From Aeromonas lusitana (GTDB taxonomy: Bacteria > Pseudomonadota > Gammaproteobacteria > Enterobacterales > Aeromonadaceae): DNA of 64,000 nt. The stretch's first letter is position 1. Every line of letters begins with the position of its first letter. Positions 1 to 11,216 of this stretch are shown piece by piece. The stretch is from the NCBI RefSeq assembly GCF_002812985.1, contig NZ_PGCP01000016.1, positions 1 through 64,000 on the forward strand. The letters are read 5' to 3'. The notes beneath the pieces are model-generated. The model searched no databases and was not told where the DNA came from. It worked only from the letters and a program-made list of their open reading frames with translations. The translations under genes were made by a program, and so were the position numbers.

Positions 1-67
1 GCTCGACTTGCATGTGTTAGGCCTGCCGCCAGCGTTCAATCTGAGCCATGATCAAACTCTTCAATTT
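1..67 (-). rRNA. 16S rRNA gene, 5' end only
   Basis: Read on the minus strand, this is the conserved start of bacterial 16S rRNA: AAATTGAAGAGTTTGATC, then the 27F primer region and the GAACGCTGGCGGCAGGC segment. The mature 5' end is at about position 67. The rest of the gene lies outside the window to the left. The segment matches gamma-proteobacterial 16S. The species cannot be fixed from 67 bases. Confidence 0.97.
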
Positions 68-365
68 AAGTTTGGTTGCCTATAAAGGCGGCTCAATGAA
101 TTGCTGAAATAAACTGTGACAACTCAGGTCACCCTGAATCGTCTTGGTCACTTCACCAGACATTGAAAATCAAAAATTGTTTTTTGATGCTCGATGCTGT
201 GAGTGCCCACACAGATTGCTTGATTCAAATTGTTAAAGAGCGTTGCAACGTTTCGTCGCTGCGGGAGTGGCATTCTACTCAACCGCCTTCTCGAGTCAAG
301 CCTTATTTTCAAAGGCTTTTCGAGGCACCGACTGGCTTGTTTGCGTTGCCGCTTGCCCTGTCGAT
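68..365 (-). other. rRNA operon leader with boxA
   Basis: This is the transcribed spacer between the rRNA promoters and mature 16S on the minus strand. At 231-241 the minus strand reads GCTCTTTAACA, the boxA antitermination element, followed by AATTTGAATCAAGC as in E. coli rrn leaders. The stretch nearest 16S should hold the 5' half of the RNase III processing stem, whose partner lies outside the window. The short ORFs that cross the region look unreal. Confidence 0.85.
272..299 (-). promoter_or_regulatory. rRNA promoter P2
   Basis: On the minus strand a -35 TTGACT (294-299) and a -10 TAGAAT (272-277) are 16 bp apart. A GC-rich discriminator (GCCACTCC) follows. It lies downstream of the stronger P1, the usual tandem order in rrn operons. 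Confidence 0.75.
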
Positions 366-373
366 GGAGGCGC

Positions 374-401
374 ATTATAGGGAGCTGAGCCGGGATGACA
401 A
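374..401 (-). promoter_or_regulatory. rRNA promoter P1
   Basis: On the minus strand a -35 TTGTCA (396-401) and a consensus -10 TATAAT (374-379) are separated by 16 bp and followed by a GCGC discriminator. This architecture is typical of stringently controlled rRNA P1 promoters. AT-rich sequence upstream (402-440) could be an UP element or FIS-binding region; this is inferred. Confidence 0.88.
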
Positions 402-499
402 GGGCTTTTTTGTCATTGTTGTTCGTTCGCTCAGATATGCATCAGATCGGTATTTTTTCGCTCAAAATGCGCCCCACTTGGTACGAATGGCGATTTTAA

Positions 500-543
500 T
501 TGAACATCCTGAATGCCACTTTATAATCGACATATCAGATGTC
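500..543 (+). promoter_or_regulatory. nnrS promoter with overlapping inverted repeat
   Basis: TTGAAC (500-505) and TATAAT (522-527), 16 bp apart, form a good sigma70 promoter 32 bp before the nnrS start. Just downstream, GACAT-ATCAG-ATGTC (529-543) is a perfect 5-bp inverted repeat that would cover the transcription start. It is a candidate operator for a nitric-oxide-responsive repressor. It does not clearly match the NsrR or FNR consensus, so the regulator is unknown. Confidence 0.6.
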
Positions 544-559
544 ACATTAAGGTAGCGCC

Positions 560-1753
560 ATGCACCAGATCCTCGACAGTCGTAAAGAAGAACGGATTGT
601 TCCCTTGTTCCGCCTGGGATTCAGGCCCTTCTTCCTGCTCGGCGCCCTGTTCTCCTGCCTGGCCATGCTGGGCTGGCTGGGGCAACTCAATGGCTGGTTG
701 CGCCTGCCCGGGATCTCCAACCCGGTCTGGTGGCATGCCCATGAGATGTTGTTTGGCTTTGGCGCTGCCATAGTGGCGGGGTTTCTGCTGACCGCAGTCC
801 AGAACTGGACGGCCCACCCCGGCGTGCGTGGCTGGTCATTGGCTTTGGTGGTGGGGATATGGGCACTGCCCAGGTGCCTGCTGCCCTGGCTTGGAGAAGA
901 TCACGTTCTGCTGATGGTAGCCGACCTGGCCTGGTTGCCCCTCTGTGCCTGGTTCCTCGCCAGACCCATCATCATCACCCGCCAGTGGCGCAACCTCTTC
1001 TTTATGCCTCTGCTCGTCCTGCTGACCCTGCTCAATGGGGCCAGCTGGCTGTGGCGAAACGACTGGGCCATGGTGGAACATCTGCTGATCACCACTGTAC
1101 TGTTGTTCACGACCCTGATCGCCGTGATGGGGGGACGGGTGATTCCCTTCTTTACCGCCAGAGCCACAGGCACGGAAAAAGCCATTCCCCACTTATGGCT
1201 GGAACGCGGAGCCCTGGCCTCGCTGTGGTTGATCCTGCTGCTCTGGTTGCTGCCCAGCTCCTGGATCTCCCCTCTTTATATAGTGCCTCTATATATAGTG
1301 GCGGCATGCCTGCATCTGTGGCGCCAATCGCGCTGGCGTCCCGACGCGACCCTGACCCATCCCTTGCTGTGGTCACTGCACCTCGCTTACCTGTTCATCC
1401 CGCTGGGTTTGCTCGCCCTCGCGGCCCAGGCCAGCGGCTGGCCCATCAGCCAGTCACTGGCCAGCCATCTGCTGAGTGCGGGCTGCATGGGGGCCATGAT
1501 TCTGGGGATGATTGCCCGAGTATCTCTCGGTCATAGTGGCAGAGGCCTGCAGGTGGGTCGCAGGATCACGGCAGCATTCGTGCTGGTCATACTGTCTGCG
1601 CTTATAAGGGTACTGATCCCCCAGTTCTGGCCCGCCCTGACCCTGACTGGCTGGAATCTGAGTGGTTGGAGCTGGATAGCGGCCTATGGCCTGTTTGTCT
1701 GGATCTATGCCCCCATACTGACCAGCCCCAGAGCGGATGGCCGCCCAGGCTAA
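560..1753 (+). CDS. nnrS: NnrS family membrane protein (nitric oxide stress)
   Basis: This 397-residue, very hydrophobic protein has about 12 predicted membrane segments. It carries the NnrS-family N-terminus (FRLGFRPFF around residues 17-25) and a histidine-containing WWHAHEM motif near residue 58. NnrS proteins are heme- and copper-containing inner-membrane proteins that help cells withstand nitrosative stress, but their exact reaction is unsettled. The start follows AAGG at 549-552 and a consensus promoter. The gene converges with the XRE-cupin regulator with only 3 bases between stop codons. No denitrification genes are nearby, so a detoxifying role is inferred. Confidence 0.9.
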   Translation: MHQILDSRKEERIVPLFRLGFRPFFLLGALFSCLAMLGWLGQLNGWLRLPGISNPVWWHAHEMLFGFGAAIVAGFLLTAVQNWTAHPGVRGWSLALVVGIWALPRCLLPWLGEDHVLLMVADLAWLPLCAWFLARPIIITRQWRNLFFMPLLVLLTLLNGASWLWRNDWAMVEHLLITTVLLFTTLIAVMGGRVIPFFTARATGTEKAIPHLWLERGALASLWLILLLWLLPSSWISPLYIVPLYIVAACLHLWRQSRWRPDATLTHPLLWSLHLAYLFIPLGLLALAAQASGWPISQSLASHLLSAGCMGAMILGMIARVSLGHSGRGLQVGRRITAAFVLVILSALIRVLIPQFWPALTLTGWNLSGWSWIAAYGLFVWIYAPILTSPRADGRPG

Positions 1754-1756
1754 GCA

Positions 1757-2326
1757 TCAGGGGCGTGGACCAGGGTAGTGGATCAGATTGTGAAAGACGG
1801 CGGGAGCGATCCCCAGATTACGGTAACCATGGGGACGATCGGCGGCGAAGCGTACCGCCTCCCCCTGCATGAGGGTGCGCCACTCTCCGTCGGTCAACAC
1901 CTCCATCACACCGCTGATGACGATCACATGTTCGGTCACCCCGGGTTCGTGAGGTTCGGATTCCCGCTGATAGCCCGGCAGCAGGGTGAGCTCGAACAGC
2001 TCGAAGCCGAAGCGGCCTTCATAGGGAAATAGCGGCGCCACCTGCATGCCCTCTCCCGCCGGCTGCTGGCGGATCGCATCGGCGACACGATAGAGGGTCT
2101 GCTCCTGTTCATCTGGGGTCGGCTCGATAAAGCTGGAAAAGGAGACCCGAAAGCCGGTAGCTATCTTCCACAAGGTGGCTACCGTCGGGCTGGATTCCCC
2201 CCGCTCTATCTGGCCCAGCATGGCCTTGCTCACCCCAGTCTCGCGGGCGGCGGCATCCAGGCTCCAGCCCAGCTCCGCCCGCAGCGCCTTCAGTCGCGCC
2301 GCCAGGTGCAGACTCATCTCTTGCAT
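1757..2326 (-). CDS. XRE-family regulator with cupin sensor domain (SutR/YdcN-like)
   Basis: The protein has 189 residues. An N-terminal lambda-repressor-type helix-turn-helix (about 8-62; AARETGVSKAMLGQIERGES) is followed by a C-terminal cupin barrel (about 110-185; HEPGVTEHVIVISG, GEAVRFAADRPHGY). The chosen start has GGAG seven bases upstream; an ATG three codons later (2317) is an alternative. An upstream extension to 2428 would overlap the operators and is unlikely. It is divergent from a BenE-family transporter. E. coli pairs ydcN (sutR) with the BenE-like ydcO, so it probably controls that transporter through the two repeats between the genes. The cupin presumably binds a small ligand; its identity is unknown. 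Confidence 0.88.
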   Translation of the reverse strand: MQEMSLHLAARLKALRAELGWSLDAAARETGVSKAMLGQIERGESSPTVATLWKIATGFRVSFSSFIEPTPDEQEQTLYRVADAIRQQPAGEGMQVAPLFPYEGRFGFELFELTLLPGYQRESEPHEPGVTEHVIVISGVMEVLTDGEWRTLMQGEAVRFAADRPHGYRNLGIAPAVFHNLIHYPGPRP

Positions 2327-2356
2327 AACCTCTCTCCGGAATCTGTTCTCGCCACC

Positions 2357-2376
2357 TTGTGCGCAATAACGCACAA
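2357..2376. promoter_or_regulatory. Operator copy 1 in the XRE-cupin/benE spacer
   Basis: TTGTGCGCAATAACGCACAA holds a perfect 7-bp inverted repeat (TTGTGCG / CGCACAA) around a 6-bp centre. A near-identical copy lies 39 bp away. The placement between divergent genes suggests binding by the adjacent XRE-cupin protein. Confidence 0.7.
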
Positions 2377-2395
2377 GGCTATAGTCGAGCTCATA

Positions 2396-2415
2396 TTGTA
2401 CGTAATAACGCACAA
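2396..2415. promoter_or_regulatory. Operator copy 2 in the XRE-cupin/benE spacer
   Basis: TTGTACGTAATAACGCACAA matches copy 1 at 18 of 20 positions; only the left arm is degenerate. It ends 27 bp before the benE start, in or near the benE promoter. The 39-bp spacing is a little under four helical turns, compatible with two dimers on one DNA face. Confidence 0.68.
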
Positions 2416-2442
2416 GCCGCCAGCACATACAAGGAAGTCATC

Positions 2443-3594
2443 ATGCCCTTTGCCCTACCCCATCTGGCCGCAGGCCTTATCGCCGTGCTGGTTGGCTACA
2501 CCAGTTCGGTCGTCCTGATCATCCAGGCCGCCACCGCCGCTGGCGCCGATGCGGCTCAAGTGTCCTCCTGGCTGTGGACCCTGGGGATCGGCATGGGAAT
2601 CAGCTGTATCGGCCTCTCCCTCTATTACCGCGTGCCGGTATTGACCGCCTGGTCGACCCCGGGCGCCGCCCTGCTCATCACCAGCCTGGGCAACTTCAGC
2701 CTGGGGGAGGCCATAGGTGCCTTCGTTATCTCGTCGCTCTTGATCACCCTGTGCGGGCTCAGCGACTGGTTCGATCGCCTGATGCGCCATATCCCGGCCC
2801 CCCTGGCCGCCGCCATGCTGGCCGGGGTCCTGCTCCGCTTCGGGCTGGATCTGTTCAAAGTTGCCCCACAGGATCTCCTGCTGCTGGGGGCGCTGCTGTT
2901 AGCATTTTTAACAGGTCGCCACCTGTGGCCACGCTATACCATGGTGCTGGTGCTCACCGTCGGCATGCTGGTCTGCGCCCTCCGGGGCGAGTTGCAGCTG
3001 AGCACAGTCCATTGGCAGCTCTCCAGCCCGGTCTGGATCACACCGACATTCTCCCTCGATGCCCTGCTGGGAATCGCCCTGCCGCTGTTCATCGTCACCA
3101 TGACGTCGCAGAACATGCCCGGCATCACCATTCTGCGGGCCCACGGCTATCAGCCTGCCACCTCTTCCCTCATCACCTGGACCGGCCTGACCGGCCTGTT
3201 GTTGGCCCCCTTCGGTGGCTACGCCTTCAACCTGGCCGCTATCACGGCCGCCATCTGCATGGGCAAGGAGGTGGATCCCGACGCCAACCGGCGCTGGCCC
3301 GCCGCCGTCTGGGCGGGTTGCTTCTACCTGCTCACCGGCTGCTTCGGCGCTACCGTCGTGGCCTTGTTCAGCGCGTTTCCCACGGCACTGGTCACCTGCG
3401 TGGCCGGTCTGGCGTTGCTCGGCACCATAGGCAGCAGTCTGCACGGGGCCTTGCAGCAGGATGAGGAGCGGGAGGCGGCCTTGCTGACCTTCATCATCAC
3501 GGCCTCCGGGATCAGCCTGCTCGGGGTCGGTTCCGCCTGTTGGGGACTGCTGGTCGGCATAGGGTTGCACCAAGTCAACCGGCTGCGCGCCTGA
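2443..3594 (+). CDS. BenE family benzoate/H+ symporter-like transporter (YdcO-like)
   Basis: This 383-residue polytopic protein has about 11-12 membrane segments and aligns over its length with the BenE/YdcO family (VLTAWSTPGAALL near residue 65, MTSQNMPGITILRAHGY near 220). BenE of Acinetobacter carries benzoate in by proton symport; YdcO-type relatives have no proven substrate. The ATG at 2443 follows AAGGAAG and gives the normal BenE N-terminus. No benzoate-catabolic genes are nearby, so substrate assignment is only by family. Confidence 0.85.
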   Translation: MPFALPHLAAGLIAVLVGYTSSVVLIIQAATAAGADAAQVSSWLWTLGIGMGISCIGLSLYYRVPVLTAWSTPGAALLITSLGNFSLGEAIGAFVISSLLITLCGLSDWFDRLMRHIPAPLAAAMLAGVLLRFGLDLFKVAPQDLLLLGALLLAFLTGRHLWPRYTMVLVLTVGMLVCALRGELQLSTVHWQLSSPVWITPTFSLDALLGIALPLFIVTMTSQNMPGITILRAHGYQPATSSLITWTGLTGLLLAPFGGYAFNLAAITAAICMGKEVDPDANRRWPAAVWAGCFYLLTGCFGATVVALFSAFPTALVTCVAGLALLGTIGSSLHGALQQDEEREAALLTFIITASGISLLGVGSACWGLLVGIGLHQVNRLRA

Positions 3595-3740
3595 CCTCAC
3601 CATCTGGGGAGACTCCAGTGAGACGCAGCACATAATTCGGCAAACATGGTTCACAGCTGAAACCAATTGCCGTTTAGTGGGCTGGAGGCGCCCATTCTTC
3701 CCGGGATGCGCCTCGTCAGACTCACCATTGGAGAATAAAA

Positions 3741-4805
3741 ATGAGGAATCAGGCTGTCATTGTATTACTGGCCTTGCTGGGCACCGCCAGTGCCCAGGCC
3801 GCAGACCAGGATAGGGAGCTGGCACGCCAGCTCGCGCTGCAGCAGAAAAACCTGCTGCCCCTGCTGAGCAATCAGGAGTTCCAGGCCCCGCTGCCCAACC
3901 TGCTGCAAAAAGCCAACCCCAGATTGAAACGCCAGGCGGCAGATGCCAACCAGGCGGCCATCAGCCGGCAGGGGCTGGAGGGAGAGGTCAAGCAGCTGAT
4001 GCAGCTGAGGCTGGCCAACCAGGAGCAGGCCGACGCACTGAAGCAAGGGGTAGAGCCCCTCATCGCCTATGTACCCAGTGGCGATGAACAGAGCTGGAGC
4101 GCCATCGAAGCCTTCGATACGGCTGGCAACCCCGTCTATCTCGATGTGAACCAGCCGCCGGCGCGGCCGGTTCTGGTGGTGGAAGCCGATCCCGTCAAGG
4201 CCAAGAATGCCGGCCTGAAGGTGATGCGCAAGGCACTGGCTGCGGCAGAGTTGCAAGCTGCCCCCATGGCACAAAGCAGCACGACCCCCCTTAAAACCAG
4301 CATTCTGAAGAAGATCAGACTGAGCGATGATCAGGAGCCCTGGCTGCTCGGGGCCGCCGAGGTCTATGCCGTGGTGGCCGGTGTCAATCCCAGCCGGGAT
4401 GAGCCCGTGGTGGATATAGTCGACATGCCCTACCTCGACTATGACAACACGGACTACAGCCCGAACCAGATCCTGGTGTATTGGGATCGCTATCGCTGGG
4501 GCGCCGTCGATGTGGTCATGATGGAGCAGGATGACAACGTCAACTACAAGGAGCTAAGCGCCCTGCTGATCGAAGCACTCAAGCTCGGCTTCACCGCCGG
4601 CGGCGTGCCGGAGGCTCTGCCCTTCCTCGATCTTGGCGGCCGCATCGTCAAGGCCCTGCCCGACTCCTGGATGACCAACAACGACGACTATCTGGATACC
4701 TTCTACACCCTGGAGCAGGACCAGAGCTATCACCAGTATCCGGGTGCCGCCGGCAATGCCGTCATCACCCTGGAGCCCAAGGAAATACAGCCGACCCGTC
4801 CCTGA
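3741..4805 (+). CDS. Secreted hypothetical protein, DUF3103-like
   Basis: The protein has 354 residues and a clear Sec signal peptide (residues 1-20, cleavage near AQA-AD). The mature part begins with a Gln/Leu-rich helical segment (about 25-110). A mixed region follows with Asp-rich stretches (DMPYLDYDNTDY near 230, EQDDNVNY near 258) that could bind cations. It resembles secreted DUF3103 proteins of Vibrio and Aeromonas from memory; no catalytic motif is evident. It stands alone and ends at a strong bidirectional terminator. Function unknown. Confidence 0.75.
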   Translation: MRNQAVIVLLALLGTASAQAADQDRELARQLALQQKNLLPLLSNQEFQAPLPNLLQKANPRLKRQAADANQAAISRQGLEGEVKQLMQLRLANQEQADALKQGVEPLIAYVPSGDEQSWSAIEAFDTAGNPVYLDVNQPPARPVLVVEADPVKAKNAGLKVMRKALAAAELQAAPMAQSSTTPLKTSILKKIRLSDDQEPWLLGAAEVYAVVAGVNPSRDEPVVDIVDMPYLDYDNTDYSPNQILVYWDRYRWGAVDVVMMEQDDNVNYKELSALLIEALKLGFTAGGVPEALPFLDLGGRIVKALPDSWMTNNDDYLDTFYTLEQDQSYHQYPGAAGNAVITLEPKEIQPTRP

Positions 4806-4822
4806 CGCCCGGCCATAGCAAA

Positions 4823-4850
4823 AAAGCCAATGAGGTGACTCATTGGCTTT
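4823..4850. terminator. Bidirectional terminator between DUF3103-like gene and metF
   Basis: AAAGCCAATGAG-GTGA-CTCATTGGCTTT is a perfect 12-bp stem with a T-run on the plus side and an A-run before it. It can serve both convergent genes. Confidence 0.92.
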
Positions 4851-4873
4851 TTTTGTCCCGGTTTGCGCCTGGA

Positions 4874-5806
<933 letters not shown>

Positions 5807-5813
5807 TCAAAAC

Positions 5814-5837
5814 GGATGTTTGGACGTCTAAACGTCT
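5814..5837. promoter_or_regulatory. MetJ operator: three tandem met boxes
   Basis: Three adjacent 8-mers, GGATGTTT, GGACGTCT and AAACGTCT, approximate the MetJ met box AGACGTCT; the second and third fit best. They lie 44-67 bp before metF, at and just downstream of the predicted transcription start. This is a typical MetJ array. Confidence 0.85.
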
Positions 5838-5842
5838 TGCTA

Positions 5843-5870
5843 TCTTTATGACAAAACCGATCAAAGTCAA
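5843..5870 (-). promoter_or_regulatory. Likely metF promoter
   Basis: On the minus strand TTGACT (5865-5870) and TAAAGA (5843-5848) are 16 bp apart. This places the start of transcription inside the met-box array. The -10 match is only moderate. Confidence 0.5.
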
Positions 5871-5969
5871 CACCGATTTGCCGCCGGATCCCGGATCCCC
5901 CGGCTTTTTTATTTGGCAATTCTGCTTAAGTAACGATTGGCCCCCATCCCAAAATGGCCTCAGGCACGC

Positions 5970-6047
5970 TATGATGCGGGCGGATCGTCCTGGACGTTCT
6001 GAATCTGCGTGTGATTGTTTGGCCGGGAATCTCCCGGCCTTTTTTTT
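5970..6047 (+). ncRNA. Possible small RNA or leader ending in a strong terminator
   Basis: A -10-like TATGAT (5970-5975) with a GC-rich discriminator is followed about 45 bp later by GGCCGGGA-ATC-TCCCGGCC (6021-6039) and eight T residues (6040-6047). A second weaker hairpin with six Ts lies at 5883-5910. No convincing ORF precedes either. A short transcript of about 65 nt, or an attenuated leader of the downstream GNAT gene, would explain the terminator. No good -35 was found, so only the terminator is well supported. Confidence 0.35.
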
Positions 6048-6100
6048 AACTTCTCCCTCCGCCTGCCGATAATCAATTGAGTCACCTGCAGGAGCCCATC

Positions 6101-6913
6101 ATGGAAGATCACCCCGGCTTTGCCACCGATTTGCTGTTCGATCGCTATCAGGGCGAGGTGACGGATCATGCACAGTTCTGGGCAGTACGGACCCCGTCGG
6201 CCCCGGATTACTATTTCGGCAACTATCTGCTGCTCCCCACCCCGCCCAGCGATCGCGACAAGGGCTGGCTCGAGGCCAGCTTCGACAAGTGGGTGGGTCG
6301 GGATCCCAGGATCCAGCATCGCACCTTCCAGTGGCCACTGGCCGAGGGGCAGAACAGCCGGGTCGCCGGCTTCGTGTCAGCCGGTTACCAATACATGGAG
6401 TGTGTGGTGCTGGCGCTGGATGCGGTGGATTGGCAGGCCCAGGCCCATCATGTTTTCGCCGCCGCCCGCCCCTTCACGCCAGCGGACTGGGACGACTGGC
6501 TGGCACTGGAGCTCGATAGCCGGGATCCAGGTCACTCGGAATCCGTCTATCTCTCTTACCTGCAATCGCGCCGCGATCTCTATCGCGCCATGATTGCCGA
6601 TGGACTGGGACAATGGTGGGGGATCTGGCAACAGGGCCGGCTGGTCGCCAGCTGCGGCCTGTTCTTCATCGGCACCATGGGGCGCTTTCAACTGGTGCAT
6701 ACCCACAAGGATTGGCGCAACCAGGGGCTCTGCCGCCAGCTACTCAGCCAGGTTGCACGTCAAGGTCTGGCGCAGGCGGAGCGTCTCATCATAGTGGCGG
6801 ACGAGCACTATCATGCCCAGCGCGTCTACCGTTCACTGGGCTTCTCCCCAGTGGCCCGCATCGGCAGCCTGTGCCGTTGGCAAGCCTCCGCCGAGGATGA
6901 CTCACCGGCATGA
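6101..6913 (+). CDS. GNAT family N-acetyltransferase
   Basis: This is a 270-residue protein. The C-terminal half (about 140-262) is a GNAT fold: a substrate-side strand near LVASCGLFF, an acetyl-CoA loop WRNQGLCRQLL (about 206-216) and a terminal YRSLGF helix near 245. The N-terminal half (LLFDRYQGEVTDHAQFW..., WLEASFDKWVGRDPR) looks like a second, degenerate GNAT-type domain. Two-domain GNATs of this size occur in gamma-proteobacteria without a known substrate. ATG 6101 has CAGGAG six bases upstream and is preferred to an in-frame TTG at 6077. Confidence 0.82.
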   Translation: MEDHPGFATDLLFDRYQGEVTDHAQFWAVRTPSAPDYYFGNYLLLPTPPSDRDKGWLEASFDKWVGRDPRIQHRTFQWPLAEGQNSRVAGFVSAGYQYMECVVLALDAVDWQAQAHHVFAAARPFTPADWDDWLALELDSRDPGHSESVYLSYLQSRRDLYRAMIADGLGQWWGIWQQGRLVASCGLFFIGTMGRFQLVHTHKDWRNQGLCRQLLSQVARQGLAQAERLIIVADEHYHAQRVYRSLGFSPVARIGSLCRWQASAEDDSPA

Positions 6914-6974
6914 CAACCCGGGATCCCCAGAGGTAAAAGAGCCGTCTCCTGCCGCTCCCTTGCGGACATAAAAG

Positions 6975-6994
6975 GGCCCGAACAGAGTCGGGCC
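6975..6994 (-). terminator. ompW terminator
   Basis: GGCCCGA-ACAGAG-TCGGGCC forms a 7-bp GC stem. Read on the minus strand it is followed by CTTTTAT. It is 48 bp past the ompW stop codon. Confidence 0.7.
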
Positions 6995-7042
6995 AAAGAG
7001 ACGTGCTTAGTCACGGCCTTGAGGCGGCCAACCTGATATTTG

Positions 7043-7654
7043 TTAGAAGCGATAGCCGACGCCAAACATGAAGGCCACCGGATCGATGGAGGTATTGATG
7101 GTGCCCACCGCTGTGTGCACATCGGTGTCGATATCCATGACCCAGGCGGAGGCGTTGACGAACCAGCGATCATTGATCGCCATGTCCAGACCCACCTGAC
7201 CTGCCAGTCCCCAGGAAGAGTCGACGCTGACATCGGTGCCATCCAGAGCGCCACGGCCCTCTTCATCGAAGAAGAAGGTGTAGTTGATACCGGCCCCCAC
7301 ATAGGGGCGCACCTTGCTGTTGGCATCCCCGAAGTAGTACTGCGCCATCAGGGTCGGTGGCAGATGCTTGACCTTGGCTACCTCACCCAAGCCTGGGGTC
7401 GAGACCGAATGAGAGAAGGGCGTTGCCGCCAGCAGCTCGACACCCCAGTTGTCGGTAAGCATGTAGGAGAGGGTCAACCCCAACTGCATGTTGCTGTCGA
7501 TATCCAGTTCACCCGTGCCCAGCACGTCGTCACTGCTGGTCTGTGGAGAGACAAACGCCAGACCACCACGAACCAGAATGTCACCGGCCTGATGTGCCAT
7601 GGCGGCGGGGGAAGCAAAAGCGGCTGCGATCAGTAGAGGAAGGATTTTTTTCAT
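7043..7654 (-). CDS. ompW: OmpW family outer membrane protein
   Basis: The 203-residue precursor has a signal peptide (1-21, AMA-HQ) and an eight-stranded beta-barrel of the OmpW family: HQAGDILVRGG at the mature N-terminus, RPYVGAGINYTFF near residue 118, and a C-terminal FMFGVGYRF ending in aromatic F for BAM-dependent insertion. OmpW forms a narrow hydrophobic channel and is induced under anaerobiosis in enterobacteria. The ATG at 7654 is preferred to a GTG one codon earlier; AGGAA lies upstream of both. An FNR-like site sits in the promoter. Confidence 0.93.
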   Translation of the reverse strand: MKKILPLLIAAAFASPAAMAHQAGDILVRGGLAFVSPQTSSDDVLGTGELDIDSNMQLGLTLSYMLTDNWGVELLAATPFSHSVSTPGLGEVAKVKHLPPTLMAQYYFGDANSKVRPYVGAGINYTFFFDEEGRGALDGTDVSVDSSWGLAGQVGLDMAINDRWFVNASAWVMDIDTDVHTAVGTINTSIDPVAFMFGVGYRF

Positions 7655-7699
7655 CACGTATTTCCTTTTTTGTTTTCTTTCTATGTTGTAAGCCCGAAA

Positions 7700-7741
7700 A
7701 CTATAAAAGGATGTGAATGAAGAGTTATTGATTTAGCTCAA
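7700..7741 (-). promoter_or_regulatory. ompW promoter with FNR-like box
   Basis: TTGAT-TTAG-CTCAA (7728-7741) differs at one position from the FNR consensus TTGAT-N4-ATCAA. A minus-strand -10 (TATAGT, 7700-7705) predicts a start near 7693, which puts the box centre at about -41.5, the class II activator position. CRP binding is possible. E. coli ompW is FNR-activated. Confidence 0.6.
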
Positions 7742-7979
7742 TAGTTGCCAAGAAATAGATGGATGTACACAACAGCTTTCACTGACTACAAAACCATCAA
7801 CAATCACAAATAAACTCTTTTAATACAGCCACTTGATATTTAAATAAGAACTTGAGCACACCATTCAATACAAATTAAATATACCTTTATGGCGCGCGCT
7901 CGCCTTGCCGAGTGTTGTTTAATGATGCCCATCAGCGTATTTTATTAAGGCAATGTAGCTGGGCTGTAATTTAATTTTT
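7742..7979. other. AT-rich spacer without a recognised gene
   Basis: This stretch upstream of ompW and the small membrane peptide is clearly AT-rich (for example 7790-7900) compared with the flanks. No ORF, repeat or strong hairpin is convincing. It may hold activator-binding sequence for either gene, or H-NS-type binding. Confidence 0.4.
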
Positions 7980-8105
7980 ATGAAACCACAAACTCGCAAA
8001 GATAAAATCATCGGCATCCTGGCGGCCATCTGGGGCATAGGATCCTTCCTGTTTATTCTGCTTGGCTTCGTGGTTGCGCTCGCCTTCTTGATGCTGGCCC
8101 ACTGA
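7980..8105 (+). CDS. Small single-pass membrane protein (41 aa)
   Basis: A 41-residue ORF starts with a charged segment (MKPQTRKDK) and continues as one hydrophobic segment (about residues 10-40: IIGILAAIWGIGSFLFILLGF...) ending LMLAH. The positive-inside pattern suits a type II single-span protein. There is no good Shine-Dalgarno sequence, so the call rests on composition and codon use. The antisense ORF is Arg/Lys-rich nonsense, as expected opposite a membrane gene. Function unknown. Confidence 0.5.
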   Translation: MKPQTRKDKIIGILAAIWGIGSFLFILLGFVVALAFLMLAH

Positions 8106-8261
8106 TCCCCTCTTTTTCGATCCCGCCAAGGTACATCTTGTTGGCAAACATCTGACGTCTTCCCATTCACCCTTGCTCTACATGCCTTACTGGCAGGCCC
8201 TCTGGCACTCACTCGCAAAGTGTGACAACAAAGGGGCTAGGGTTTGCCGCACCCAACAAAA

Positions 8262-8279
8262 AAGGGGCCTGAGCCCCTT
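8262..8279 (-). terminator. uvrA terminator
   Basis: AAGGGGC-CTGA-GCCCCTT forms a hairpin. Read on the minus strand it is followed by TTTTTTGTTGG. It lies 14 bp past the uvrA stop codon. Confidence 0.88.
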
Positions 8280-8292
8280 GTTTGCTGTCTGC

Positions 8293-11121
<2,829 letters not shown>

Positions 11122-11175
11122 CTTCTTGCACGCTCGATACACAAACCAGAGCGAACCAGTATGGCACAGAGACTA

Positions 11176-11191
11176 CTGGATGAATAGACAG
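11176..11191 (-). promoter_or_regulatory. LexA (SOS) box of uvrA
   Basis: On the minus strand CTGTCTATTCATCCAG fits CTGT-N8-ACAG with one mismatch. It closely resembles the E. coli uvrA SOS box (CTGTATATTCATTCAG). It is 55-70 bp before the uvrA start. LexA repression with SOS induction is inferred. Confidence 0.78.
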
Positions 11192-11216
11192 GCTTTTATC
11201 ATCCGCCCCTGCGTTT

